Position numbers and translations under genes: made by a program
Assembly (NCBI RefSeq): GCF_000213175.1
Contig: NW_009799099.1
Location: 1,253,560-1,317,559 of the forward strand
From: Neurospora tetrasperma FGSC 2508
Taxonomy: Eukaryota; Ascomycota; Sordariomycetes; Sordariales; Sordariaceae
DNA: 64,000 nucleotides
Direction: 5' to 3'
Notes under the pieces: generated by a model
Database searches by the model: none
What the model saw: the letters and a program-made list of their open reading frames with translations, nothing else
What the model was told of the DNA's origin: nothing
In this document: positions 45,424-58,250 of the stretch, piece by piece
Position numbering within the stretch: the stretch's first letter is position 1
Layout: each line of letters begins with the position of its first letter

Positions 45424-48400
45424 CTACACAATCTTAAACGCCTTCCTTCCCTCCACTAACCCCTCCGAGAATTTAGTCACAGCTGCCCAACTCGGGACAA
45501 ACTGTAACGCCTCATCCAATGCCGGAATAGTCCCCGGCGTGTTTGCATCGCTCCACATACAAATCACCGTGCCATCATTCTCATCATACTCCTTCCTGGT
45601 TTCCGAGCCCTTCCACTCCGCATTCACCACCCACGTCTTACCAAACTCCCTGTGCCAGAGCCTAACCAGCCCCACTCCATCCTCAGGGTACTGTCCAAAG
45701 CGGTCGTCCCAGCCGGAGCCGTTCTCGACAGCCAATGCCGACACAGGCTTCTTGAACTGAAGAAAGCACGACTTGGTGTTATCAGCCGTGATCTCGATCC
45801 GGGCAGTGGTCCTTGACGAGTCGCCTCGCTTGGTGTTGCGCGTGGCGTTGATGGTGATAAGGTCGGCGTAGCTGTCCTGAGGGAGACCATTGTCATCTTC
45901 GCTTCCAAGCTTGGGTGGGACCGCAGATCCGTCGAAACAGCACGTTGATATCGTGGAACCACGGCGAAGGGATTTGCCACAGGTGACTTCCCGTCCGGAT
46001 GCAGAAGGGAGTTCAGCGATAATGGGACGGACGTACTCCTCGATACCGGTATAGCAGACCTTGTTGTCGCCGGTGGCGACGTCAATGTACTGACCGAAGA
46101 AGGTCTTATACCGGTTGTTGGCCGAGAAGGGGAAGGCGATGAGGTTATAGGTAAGGGTGACGATAAAGACGACAAGTAGGAACACAGGAATGTGATGTGT
46201 GACACGGTGAATGAAGGGCGTGAGGGGAAGGATAAGCAAGACAGTGAAGACGAAGATGATGAGGTAGGGCGTGATGAGCTTGCTACCGTCTGATCCCGTC
46301 TGATATACTGCGTCTGTCAGCATCAGACCCGTCTGAGCTGCAAGAATAATCATGAAGGGGCCCAGCAACAAGAACTGGAAGAACCATGCCCAAGAAGGCA
46401 GATGTCCAGACCATTCTTGCTCATGGTCGTAGGGCTCCCCATCTTCTTCCATCTTCCGGGCTCCGTGGACCAACGCGGTGATAGAGCGGCGATAAGTAGT
46501 CGCAAACGTAGTACGGCCACGATCATTGGTGCCATTACCACCAACGAGCGGTGTCCGCTCAGTCGGTTCGTCATCATCTTCGGATTCGTTCTCATCCCGG
46601 GATGCAGTAGAAGGAGCGCCAGAAGAACGACCAGGTATGGGTGTGGTGGGAGCAGGCTGTGGTTGCGAAGAATGCGCGGCAACAGAAGGCGCAGTCGACA
46701 ATCCATTAGTAGTGCCGGCCGGTGCTTTAGACTTGCTGGGCTCCTGAGCAACCGTGGGCGATGGAGGAGAAGCAGCAGAGGCGGATGATTCAGCCCTGGC
46801 CCTCAAAGAGGGTTCATCGGTACTATCCCGGAACCCCTGATATCCATTGTGATCATGTTCCTGGCCGTCATAGTCCTCCTGAACTTGCAAGGCGTATGAA
46901 GATTTCCTCGGCAGAGCCAAGAGCTCAACGAAAGAGATCAGGCAGGACAAGAAGATGGCCGATTCGAGGAAAACAAAGATGTAGCCCGCCGCAATCCTAC
47001 GGCGGTCCTCCAAGGCAGTGACGGCGACCAGAACAATCCAGCCAAAAACGAAGAGCCACAGGTTGGCGTAGCCGCGGTGAAGAGCGCTGGGACGGACGAA
47101 ATTGGCGCCGCGCATGATCATCCAGAAGGAGAAGTAAAAGATGGACAACATCATAACCCATCTGAAACGACTGTTAGCCCGGACAGCAAGAAAACCAGGA
47201 GATAACAACTTACACAGAATAACGACTGCTGTAGACAATCAACGGATTGACCTTATTCATCAAAAGAGCCGAGCTGATCGTGAAAAACACAGCGACACCC
47301 AGAGCAAAGGGGAAGCGGAAGAAGCCCTTCCATCCACCAATGGGAACAGCTTCATATTCGGGATGCTCCTTGGTCTTGACCGTGGAGGTGAAAAAGTAGT
47401 CCTTGTCGAGGTTACGAAGAAGCCAGGTGATGCCGACCAAGACCAACGGAGTCGCGACGAGAAGAGTAAGCGACCAGGCAAACATGCCGCGCAGACCAAA
47501 GAGCACAAAGCTTTTGCCGAAGAGGTCAAACCACACTCCGTTAGAGGAACGACCGTTGGCAACCTTTCCATGGGCTTTATCAGGCCTCTGACCGATGAAT
47601 GTGTTGCCAGTGTCACCGGAAAATTGCTTGGTTGTGTGGATAGCTGCTGACAGCATATGCCAAAGACTTCCTTTGGAAGTGTGCCGAGTATCGTCCTGGT
47701 TGGTGTGATATCTCGCACGGGGCTTGAAGAAGGCCAAGTCGATTCCACGCTGGCCGTAAGCGTCAACGAGTACTGAGTAGTCGGTACCGCTAGAGATGAA
47801 GCCCAGGCCGAAGGCATCAGATGCAATCACAGTACCGAAAGGGTGCGATGTTCTAGCATACGCCGCCATAACCTCGCGATCTGTGGCACGGAATACTATT
47901 GCCCTGCCTCCAGCACCGGCACCTTCGAGGTTCAAGAAGGTATGGATGAATGGATTCAGCTTGTGCTGACCGAGGGCATGGGCGCCGTAGAGCCAATCTT
48001 CCTCGCCGTTATTCAACATGACCACGATGCCGCGCTGGGGTTGGTGGCCCGGGGCGGTGAAATATTTGAGGACTTGCAAGGCAGTCACGACTCCCATGCC
48101 GTCGTCGGTGGCACCAAAGCCCGTTGACACGCTATGAGCTGTCAGTTTGGTCGACTTCTTGCACAAACACTGGGAATGAACTTACGAATCGTAATGGGCA
48201 TTGACCAAGGTAAGACCCTTCGCATTACGTCTCATTCCATGGGCGTAATCGGCCTCCCACCACTCGCCTTCATCGTCCTCCTTACCGCGAATGTAAACCA
48301 GGATGTTGGTACCCTCGAAGTAAGCGGCATTATTAATTGAATCCGTACGAGTGAAGGTAGTTCCATTAGACTTTCCCATGACAAAGGTGGAATTTGACAC

Positions 48401-48828
48401 ATTGTCATCGAAAACGGTGACTGCTGCAGACTTGCCGTCCTTTACGGTAGTCATTTGGCTATAATCAATATCAAAGAAACCGTATTGTTAGTCTTTGGCA
48501 ACCAGCCGTTGTAGAAACTCGAGGCCAAGACAACTCACCCATCAAACACCCAACTAGGGCCATTTTCCTCCAAGATGGTCTCGACCTTCTCCAGCAGATA
48601 TCTGCGCACCTCCTCGTTGAACTTGCTGTTGTAAGGATGGTACGCTCTGGTGATGGTGGTGAGGTCGAGCCAGGCCTCGGTGAGGTTGACACCCTTGAAC
48701 GGCTCGGCCGTCTTAGGCGCCGCCGGTGTTTTCTCGTTGATGATGACGATGGGTATCAGCAGGGCCAGGTAGATGAGCGTGGTCCAGAACGTGACCGGGC
48801 CCGGCCGGAAAGATATGGGATTGATCAT
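45424..48828 (-). CDS. pff1: Vacuolar membrane zinc protease Pff1 (M28 family)
   Basis: Multipass vacuolar membrane metalloprotease of the M28 (Fxna/ER metallopeptidase-related) group. Four exons (48828-48539, 48458-48186, 48131-47214, 47161-45424) give 1072 residues. An N-terminal membrane anchor ([18 protein letters not shown]) precedes the luminal peptidase domain: [19 protein letters not shown] (zinc His and bridging Asp), [14 protein letters not shown] (catalytic Glu pair), [17 protein letters not shown] and a later [22 protein letters not shown] with DTRHTSKGS. About nine further hydrophobic helices follow, with a long Ser/Pro-rich acidic loop ([20 protein letters not shown]) in the middle, then a C-terminal luminal domain. 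The start at ATG 48828 matches the family's MxNPxSFxPGPVTFW beginning; the frame is open further upstream but without an ATG. Introns are 80, 54 and 52 nt. Confidence 0.92.
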
Positions 48829-50355
48829 CGGTTCGACGAATCGGCCCAACAGCTGCGCGACAGGAATCAGGAAAGGTAGATGAGACAAGCGAAGAACGCC
48901 GATGTCGCGCACAAGAAAGAATCTGTGCTCCTCAAAAACTGGGTGGAGAGTCTCGTATGAATGACATTAGATACATGAATTTTAGAAGCGGATGTATCCA
49001 GAAGCCAAACAGGGTTGAAGCTGTATAAGTAGTCGAAAGAGGTCAAAGCATGTAAGAGAGGGACGATGCCGCCAGTGGATGAAGCTGGACAGGATGCGTG
49101 ACAAAGTGCGGAGGCGATAAACGTGAGGTGGTTGGTGGACTGTGAATCGCGAGAAGCTGAACGAACGACGTGCTGAGCTCGAGTTCTGATCTCGCTTCAG
49201 CCAAAGTTCCACGACTGGGCTAGCACAGGTACAGATCAGAAACGCAATTCCACAACAACAGCAACATTCGATTTCTGATTATCTTGCCGTCGATATTTGA
49301 TTGAATTCTAGGTGTAAGCTAGAGGTAGAGAAGCAACAAGAACAACAGTTCAAAGTGAAGATTTGAGGATAAGAGGGCGTCGTTGTGGACGGGAAGAGGG
49401 GTTGGTTGGATGGATGTTGCCAAACAGAGCCTAGCCGACAGCAGGGTTCCAGGTTCTCCATCCATTCAGGCAATTGAAACCATTGGCCCAAGCTCCCTCC
49501 CTTCTTCCTTCCCCCATCCCAGAGCATGTCGTCACCTCTTTCCCGACTCAAACTTGTACACTACACGACGAAAGAGGTCGCCATTGTGACACCGGGCAAG
49601 AGCTCTTCTAGCCGCCAAGTTTCAACAGATTTTACGGCAAGTGCGACTCTGCCAGTGCAAAAAGGCCGTGATCGAATGAAGCGCTGCATGACAACCAAAA
49701 ATGGAAACCACCATGATGACTGTGTAAGTCTTGGCGTGTAATGTTTCTGTTTTGACAACATTTTTGTGAAAGAGATGATGTTCCGCTCGTCATGGTAATG
49801 GTAACAAAATATCAAGCTCGTAACTGAACTGTTGCATGAGTGAGGATAGAGTGAGACACACAAAAAAAGAGAAGAAAAAGAAAAAGAAAAGGCGCCTAGG
49901 TCTGAACACGGATGGAACATCTATATGTCTCTGTGATGATCTCTTGTTGGGGTCCCCTCTTCCTCTAGGTTGTATTGTGCTATCAACTTCCACATTTTCC
50001 TCTGACTCTGATGCCTTGTTAACATCTAATGTCCTCCTCGTACGCTAGGCTATGGAGTGTTCAGAGTTGAGCTTCACTGGATAAAAATTTGATACCAGAG
50101 AGCCGTCCATCCAAGGGCTAGTCATGTAGCTAGTTGGCTCTTGGTTTCTAGAAGAAAAAAAAAACCATCCTGGGAATAGTCATTTTTGGGTGTTCCATCC
50201 TCCTCTTTAACCATCAACCATATGTCCCAAAGACCTTGATGTCACTTTTAACAAGTGCCATGGCGGATTAGTCACCATGGTACTCCCTCACAAGACGATA
50301 TCAGATCCCCGTTGACAAAGGAACCTGAGATTGTATCCCGGAGGTCGCAGGTGGG
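48829..50355. other. pff1 upstream region and GNAT-protein 3' side
   Basis: No gene recognised. A purine-rich A/G tract lies at about 49860-49892. Small open frames on both strands lack signatures. Confidence 0.55.
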
Positions 50356-52119
50356 TTAAACATCTCGCCAGACTTCTCTGTATCTCGCCCACTTTTGGAA
50401 CCCTAAGAAAAAGTTAGCAGGAGATCCTTTAACAGTCAGGTTATTTTGCTGACCCATGGACTGAAATCCTTCATCCGTTCCTCTCATTGCGTCAATGAAC
50501 ATTTTTTTCAACCCTTGTTGGGCGAATCTGTGAACGCAACTATCAAGAAGCCTGAGCATGATGGCATCTCTTCCCTTGGCCACACCAAGGTTTTGGTCTG
50601 TGCGATCAAGTCGCAGTTAGCATCCGTACAAATATTGGAATACGTCATTGACGGACAACTTGCCTGAAATGCAGATGCATGTTACTCCGCCGACATTGTC
50701 TGAAATCATTCCGGCCCACGGTAAATCCTCAAAAACGGGACTTCCCGTATTCTTGACGTACGTCAAGGCCACTGCCACAATGGTTCGTCCTTCAAGACCC
50801 AACACAATATCCTCGATATTCATCGTGCCTTCCAATTTCGCGTATTGATCGTACCATCCCATATTGTCCTTCTCCCTCGATTCCCTCTCCACTATCTCCA
50901 TAACCATGTGGTACTCGCTGAATTCACACGATCGGAATATTAGTTCCGAGTTCATCAGTGTTGTTGTTGTTGTTCTTGTTGTTGGCCAGTCGTCAAACAC
51001 AAGCAACCAGTCGCACGTTTCCAGACCAGCGCCCGGTAAGCTGGACTGAGGCTTAACGGGCCAGTTGCGGCGAGAGAACCAGTCCTCTGAAGGGCTTTCC
51101 ATGGGAATTCCATAGAATAAACGTGGAAATGTGCTTCCGAGCTGTAGACGGCAAACTCCACGGGTTTTCCTTAGTTGGCGTGAAGCGTGATCATGCAAAC
51201 TCAGTCCAATACCCCTTTGACGGTAAGACGGTCGAACAAACAGAGCGGCTAGAGAGCCAACCAATCTTTCCGAGTCGCTGCCAATATATGTGGTATATGT
51301 AGCACAGAATCCCAGTAGTTGGGTAGTCCCTGGCTCGCGAACCACGTAGTGCATCGCGTAGCCATCGCGGCAGAGAAGGGACTGGAATGAAAACCGACTA
51401 AGCCGAAAATTGTCGGGAAAACACTGGCACCACAGTTCATAAGCTGGGGCGACATCGCGGTGCTCGTTCCATGCCTCCACTTGCCATGATTTGGGTGCTA
51501 AGATAAGATTTTGGACATTTGGCCCCGCTGTATGTGGCTGCTTGACATTCTCAACCATGACACGGGCTGCTGCTTCGAGCTCCGGAGGGGTAAAGCCAGA
51601 ACTCTGAATGACTGTTGGGAATGAGCTCTCAAGGGGGCCTAGCCACTTGACGTTGCAACATGCCAACACAATCAGCGGTCGGTTTTCACATAGTGAGCGT
51701 ACCGTCTTAGCCAGTGAGACCTGCGGAGGTTGACCAAAGCAAGGCGGACCTGAGATAACGAACACAACTGATTTGGCCAGCCTGATGTGCACGACATGAG
51801 TCCCAGTGATCCCATTCCTAGGGATATAAGGGACCTGCCGAACCCACGGGTGTTTCTTTGCTAGGGCCTTTCCGAGCGGTTCGAAGGGGTCACTGGTCGA
51901 GTGGCCGGTTTCGGAGGTGGTATGATGGGGAGCGACTGCCGGGGTCAGGAGCAATAGTGTATCGCCGTCTTTCAGGGACCTTGAAAGGGGAAGATATTCT
52001 AGTGAGTCTTGGATCACAGTTGTTGTTTGATTGCGGCCTTCAATCGCAGGAAATTGCTCAGAGGGCACAAGAGGGTCGTGGATCGCAAGTCTCTGGTCCG
52101 AAAACCTTGGCGGGTTCAT
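50356..52119 (-). CDS. GH3 C-terminal-domain / tandem GNAT acetyltransferase protein lacking the GH3 catalytic domain
   Basis: Three exons (52119-50664, 50597-50454, 50402-50356) give 548 residues. Residues about 30-200 resemble the C-terminal alpha/beta domain of GH3 beta-N-acetylglucosaminidases: IQDSLEYLPLSRSL, GDTLLLLTPAV, VVFVISGPPCFG, RPLIVLACCNVKWL and SGFTPPELEAAARVM. Two GNAT-like regions follow: one with ALFVRPSYRQRGIGLSLHDHA (acetyl-CoA loop RQRGIG), and a second from FRSCEFSEYHMVMEIVERE to LGVAKGRDAIMLRLLDSC and GFQKWARYREVW, whose acetyl-CoA loop is degenerate. A Thr-repeat linker joins them. In many fungal relatives a GH3 catalytic barrel precedes this module; here there is none within 3.5 kb upstream. 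Intron 1 is GC-AG (GCAAGT...CACAG) with a GCTAAC branch site. An overlapping out-of-frame ATG lies 7 nt upstream of the start, after a possible leader intron (GTAAGT...TACAG). Substrate unknown. Confidence 0.75.
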
Positions 52120-55100
52120 GGTTCATGAACCTGTAGTATTACCATGTTTAGCGTAAAAAGATCGGTTGAACTGTTCGCGGTCTTTGGGTGATTTAAAGGC
52201 ATTGATGACTGACTGACTTACCTCTTTTTTATAAAGTTCTAATCAATTCAATGCCAAGCCTCCGTTCCAAAATTTTCATACACTGATCCGCAGGGTTCGG
52301 ATGTGTATATGCAATGTTATAAAGAAACTCAAGCGGCTGGAGCTCCCGCAAGGTCGACTTAAGCTAGATCGTCCGGCAACAACGTCCAGCGAATGTAGAA
52401 AACAGCCCTCTGAAAGCTATGATGGGTCCATTACACACAAGTAAGAAAGGGTACGCGTCTAGCAGCGCTCAGATTCAATTTCGGGTCGGATCAGTCGCTC
52501 GTAAGGACCAATAGGGGGGACAGATTCAAAGTCCGAACCAGGAAGCAGGTTCGGCAATGGCAGATAACGACGGAGTGGCTTCACCTTGTGTTTCCTGTTT
52601 TTGATACCGCGGTTGAGCAGAGAATCCTACCGGAAATGGCAAGAGACTAGGCTAAGCGCGACACCAGGCAAAGGAACAACCAGACAGGAATGGGAATGAT
52701 GGAACTTTAAGGGAACACTAGCCCTCCTCGAATGGCAGTTGGCTGACTGGGTTGATCCCACTAACGTCAGCAGTCCATCCAGCAGGTTGTTCAGATAGGG
52801 GGGGTGGTTGTCGACATTGCAAAGATGTATATAGGAGTTGCCTGGCTTGAATATCTCGGGTGGTGCAGGTGTAATGGTAACACCATGTTATCCACACGAG
52901 TGGGCAAATGGACTAGGTCATTGCGGATATTTACGCGTCTAAAAAAGACACGGGAGAGAAAAGTAAATATGAGACATGTTTAAAGGGGCTTAAAAACTTT
53001 GCAGGGACATCTTTTTTTTTCGCAGGACAACAGCCCATTGGGTGATGACGAGCAGGCTATATAGCTCTGGTGTACGCTGAGCAGCAACTGGGGTAGCACA
53101 AGGAGCAATGCGCTGATATTGTATAAGGGCGTGTGATGCCATAATACTTGACACATCAAGATTGTGAAAAGAATGGTTTGGGTATTCGAACGAGAAACGC
53201 GACGGAGGCCCTGGAAGGGTAACAGGAAGTCCCGGTCCAGTGCTTTACGATGCTCTCACCGACCTCAAGTTCTCGCTCATTATTCGTTTTTTGCCGACGA
53301 TGAAGGATGAGGTTGGGGAAGGGAAAAGAATATCATGGCAGGAATTCAGAGCGGTATGAAAGCCCGAGCCCCTGATGATGGAGTCGCACGGGCAGCGTGG
53401 TACCGGGCATCCTTTGGTGCTTGTACTCGGGGCTGGGGTGGTTTCAAGGGTAAAGAACACTATAGAATCTAGTCAACAGCATCGACAAGGGGTGGCTCGA
53501 AGCGCAGCCGGCGCCAACGCTGACCACCCACGCAGACGAAGGAGGGACAAACCTTTTTCGAGTCCACAGCAAGCTGACTGAATGGAACGGTGACACGGCA
53601 GAGGGCAAAGTACGTACCCATATCTTTCTATAACCGCACCGGTCAAGGGGCAAAAGTTGAGATGATGCTGTGCTGCTAGGCTAGCTCTCATGATTTGCGT
53701 GCCAAGTCCGTCCGTCTGGAGTCAGAGTGCCTCGTGAGGTCTGACGGGCCTAGTCTTAAGCCGGTGAACGCTGACACGAGGACAGCGGCGAATGGATACC
53801 GCTTGCTGCAATATGCACAGAGCATATCCGTCTCGTCGTTCAGTCGCACCAGAAGAGTTGGATGATGACAGTGGGCGTAAAGGTCTGAGTTCGATTGGCT
53901 TCTGCGTGAAAGAAAGACATGGCCTCGTCGGCCTGCTTTCATGCTTCCTGTTCCTCTGACCTCTTGGAACGGGCGCCTTCGTGATGACACTTGAGGGCAA
54001 AATCGAACTGATCACTTCCATGAACGAGAGCGTCGGCGTACATATACCAGGTTATCTTGCGTATCGTGTGACCATTGAGCATCGAGTCGTGAATGAAGCT
54101 TGAGTCCGGCTTCTTCAGGACAAGCAGTCAGTGGTGTTCAATAATTCTCCCTGCGCCGGAAGCGGAGGAGTGACCAGAGACTAGTAGGAAGGGTAGCTGT
54201 GGGGGCCAATCTGGAGGTATGTAGGTAAGCTGCAGTGACTCCAGTGAGGCATACAGAGATTCGCAAGGACGATAGGTCAAAACGAATAATGGTAAAACGC
54301 TAGTTGTACATAGGTAGTTGGTAAGATTGGGAAAGGCCGGGTAAGAAAAAGGTGGGAATCCACATGGAGGACGGGCCAACAAGGCGGTGACAACCAACAG
54401 GCAAACGGCCTTAGTAAACTCCGATTGCATAGAGAAATGGCTTCAGAAGAAGTCGATAGAGGCAGAGGGTGGACAACTTGACCTGATCAACAAGAGGAAT
54501 TCAGGACGGCATCTCCTTCCCGCTATCCCGTCGGTGTTTTGCTTTCGTTCCCTCGTTGCTTGCTCCGCATAATGACAATGTCACGGCTGAAGAATTCATT
54601 TGCTGGTGGTGAAAAATAGCCTGACACGCTTACTGCAAGCTAGTAACTGCAGTGATGGATGAACTCGTGATATGAATTCAGTTGTGTTGCTGTCTCCCAC
54701 TGTGTAAGGCGTTGCTGCAGCGTGACAGTATTAGTAGGTAGCCGCGACCTGGTTCCATGATGATAACCGACAGACGTGCCCGCTCTGTCTGACAACAGCA
54801 AGACGATGAGTGATTGTACTTGGTAGTAGGTACCGGAGAAAGTCAGTAGGTATCGATGTACCGGCATGCATTTAGAGAAACCTGGGCTCCTTCCGGTAAA
54901 GGCAAGGTATGCCCACCTTCCATAATTCCAGCCTCGGCCTCCTGCCCGGGTCAGGCGCAGATAAATACCCCACGAGGTGGAGGAGTTTGGTATGCGAAAT
55001 CGGTCTTTCCTTGGCCGTAGCATGTCTTGTGTAACACGAAAACCGAGAAAGTCCCACCTCATTCTCCTCAGCGGGTACATTTGAGGCAGGACTGAACGCC

Positions 55101-55611
55101 TTGAATTTTGTCGAATCTGTCCCAGTCGTCGTTCCAAAAGTGCGTACTGTACATAGTGTGAGAGAGACTGGAGTGGAGGAAAAGTCAAACTGCTGATAAC
55201 TATTCAGTGTGTTGAGCGTTTGCCACGTCGTTTCTGACACTTTCTAAAAACGGTGACCAAAGTGTCGAATCCGGCTGGACTTTTGTTATTTCCCATTTGG
55301 GGAGCAATGCACAATCTTGTGCATAACCATTCACATAAGACGGCATAAATATTATGTCAGCAAGGGTTACAAGTACACTAGATCAGACCAGTGCACGAGC
55401 CACATTCAACCACCAGGTCGGTTGGGTGACGACGGTAACTCGTGGTGGGGCGCGCCGCGACGCGTCTCCCAATTAATCACATGTTCAAAGTTGTAGTACC
55501 TACCGTCAAAGACATGTCATGTCGCAACAAATCGCAATATTCCACGACATGAAGGTGTTTCTGTGATAAGGTCATCGTTATTGCGGCGATCAACAGAACC
55601 GGGCTTGCAAA
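52120..55611. other. 3.5-kb gene-free divergent region
   Basis: Separates the GNAT-domain gene and the divergent CENP-I gene. No frame longer than about 180 codons, no recognised protein, tRNA or rRNA. I searched the minus strand next to 52119 for remains of a GH3 catalytic barrel and saw none. A small plus/minus overlap of short frames near 54640-55240 is featureless. Confidence 0.5.
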
Positions 55612-58054
55612 ATGTCTTCCGTCGAAGGAGATCACAATACAAACGACACCAGTGTGAATCTCGGTGATCATAATCATGTCGGCGACAAAGACAATCTCGG
55701 CGCTCTCCTGGATGACATCGAGGCAGGTACGCACTTCTCTTTATATTCCTAAACAACAGATTTACTAATTCTTCTTTAGCCTCCAAAGTGCCGTCCAGAC
55801 GCCGTCAAACCAGCATAAAGCCCACCGTCGAAAGCTTAACCTCGGTGCTCTACGACAGGGGTGCGTTGCCCGATGAGCTCGCCCGTCTGGTTGACCTGGT
55901 CACTCTCACCAACCATCTGGACCAAGCATCCAAGGGCGCCATCATCAAAAACCTGTATCCAGTGGGCAAGCTGAACAGCGACTCCGTCCTGAAAGTGGTT
56001 TGTGCCTTGGGCCATGGCCAGCTCAAGCCCTCCTTTCCGATCCAGACTCTTCTTCTCAAGTGGCTGATTATGGTCTACCACTTGCTTCAAGACACCAGCA
56101 TATTGTCCCAGACTTATGGTGTCCTTTTCAACCTCCTCGACACTGCCGCCATCAGGCCGCAATTATGTCATGTCTTGGCCCTCATCACGCGACGAAAACA
56201 CGTCAAGCCTTTCAGGATACAGACTATCCTGGCCTTGTCCAGGCAGACGGGAAACGATCCGAATTTGACAGGCCTCCTCCGAGTTTTCAAGAACTACTAT
56301 CCGGAAATTATTGTCGGCGATGCTGCCAACGGTCGCGCAGCTACCTTCAAGCATCCTGACCCGCAATGGCGAGCAAGATTAGATGAGATTCAGCAGCAAC
56401 AAACTGAAGCTATCCAAGATGGCACAGTCAGAAATGGCTTCGCTGTCAGGTCTGCGTTTGGCCGCCAACAAAGGGGGGCAAAGGGCATCTTTATTCCGGC
56501 TGTGCATACCCTGCATGCTCAAGAAGTAAGTGCCGTCTTCCCTCTCGCTATCATCATTGATGTAAACAAAGTAACCAACCAACCAACCAACCTGCAGAAC
56601 TCTGTCACTCTTGAAGAGGTCAATAGTCCAAAGTCCCTGGCTGAGAACCTGGAAAAGATTGAGTTTCCGACGCAGCTCGTTGCAGTATTAGCAGACCCCC
56701 TCCTCCAGAAACTTCTGGTCCTCCGGCCAGATGCCGAAGGTTTATCGCGGGTGAATAATTGGGTTACAGCGTGCCTGGACGATGTTCGAAGTGGAGATGC
56801 CGACCCAAGTCTGCTATTTGACATGGTAGACATCATTCATGACTATGCTGCCAGCACAAAGGTCCGCATCAGAAAGCATTGTCGAGTAGTATTAACTTTG
56901 ACTAACCCTGAAAGCAGACACTACCACCTCTTCTCATCAATTTCTTCCGTGAGTTTCTGCAAGTCTGGGACGGCAGAGACAAAAGAGAAATAGTCGTAGA
57001 GACTCTGAGCTTCCTCCCACTAATGAACTTCAAAGGTTAAACTCAACCCTTTCATCCATTTAACCCTTAGACAACCAAGCTAACTTAGCACATACCAGAA
57101 CTCTACCAGATCCTCCTCCAGCCCTTCGAATCCGTTCTCCTCGACAATACCTCCGAATCCCAACTTTCCCTCCTAACTTTTTACACCTCCCTCCTCCGAC
57201 AATGGACCCTCACCATGCTCTCCTCCGACTCAACCACCCTATCCTCCTCCCCGGCCCCTCAGTCCATCCCAGCCCTCATAGCCCACGTCAACACTCTCTC
57301 CCTAACCATCGCCCAAACCTCGCCCACGGTGCCCACCCACCTCCTCATCCTCGACTTCTACACCCTCGTCGCCACCCGCATCTTCTCCTCCCCTTCCCTC
57401 CTCAAGCACATCCCCATCACCATCCCGCCTTCCTTGCTAATTTACACCCTCCACTTCTCCCACTCGCTCGAAGTCGTCTCCCGACTCTGCGGCATCTTAG
57501 CGACCTACAAGCGCGCGTGGGAATCCGTCATGGTTTCCACCTCCCCGTCCGCTCGCCCCTTGTTTGCAGAGGAAAGACAGCAAATCACCACCTTCAATGC
57601 CTTCCTGATGGATCTGTGCAATGTCCTCTGGCGAGGCCGGGCGTTCGCCGTCAGCGATGCCAACGCCAAGGGATGTCTCGTGCCTAGAACGCTGGAAGCG
57701 GCGCTGAGGGGGTACCTCAAGAAGGTGGAGCCCGATGGGGAGCTGGTGCTCGGATCCGTGTTTGGATTAAGTCACAGTCCGGTGTTATGTTTGCAGAGTA
57801 TTTCGTTCCTGAGGGAGTTGGAGGATCGAGAGTTGGAAGGGGAGATGGATATTAGTGATCGCGGATTGAGGGCGAGACATGCAGGACCGGTTACACAACA
57901 GAGTCTGGCGGCACTGGCAGGGAAGGGAGGGTTGGAGATTAGTTGGCAGGAGTATAGGGCGGGGGTGTTGAGGTATTTGGAGGAGAGAGGATTTAAGGGG
58001 GTGCCGGAGTTGATGTATAACACGATGAAGAACTTGATGAAGGGGAGGCAGTAG
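55612..58054 (+). CDS. mis6: Inner kinetochore protein CENP-I/Mis6 (Ctf3)
   Basis: Constitutive centromere-associated network subunit that helps build the kinetochore on CENP-A chromatin. Five exons (55612-55726, 55780-56525, 56598-56861, 56918-57035, 57099-58054) give 732 residues. A short acidic N-terminus is followed by the Mis6 helical-repeat region: LTSVLYDRGALPDELARLVDLVT, LDQASKGAIIKNLYPVGKL, LLKWLIMVYHLLQD, QLCHVLALITRRKHVKPFRIQ, then KTLPPLLINFFREFLQVWDGRDKREIVVETLSFLPLMNFKE and LYQILLQPFESVLLD. The first intron is 53 nt. Intron 2 is 72 nt, in frame and stop-free, so its removal rests on the GTAAGT/CAG signals and the HAQE-NSVTLEE join. Intron 3 (56 nt) has a weak GTCCGC donor but a good GACTAAC branch site; splicing it is needed to reach the conserved LPPLLINFF segment. 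Confidence 0.88.
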
Positions 58055-58250
58055 TTGTGTTGACTGTCGCCAGTGGAGGATGTTGGCAGAGGTGGCAGCA
58101 AAGGAGGGAAGAATACTGCAGGGTGGTCGATTTACTCTGTTGGGGATATCCAGATGTGTTTGTGTTTCTCGTCTCGTCCTAACAACTCGCTATTTGCCAG
58201 TCTTAACCTCGTTCCTTCTCACCGGAGTTATCATCATCGCCATTACCAAA

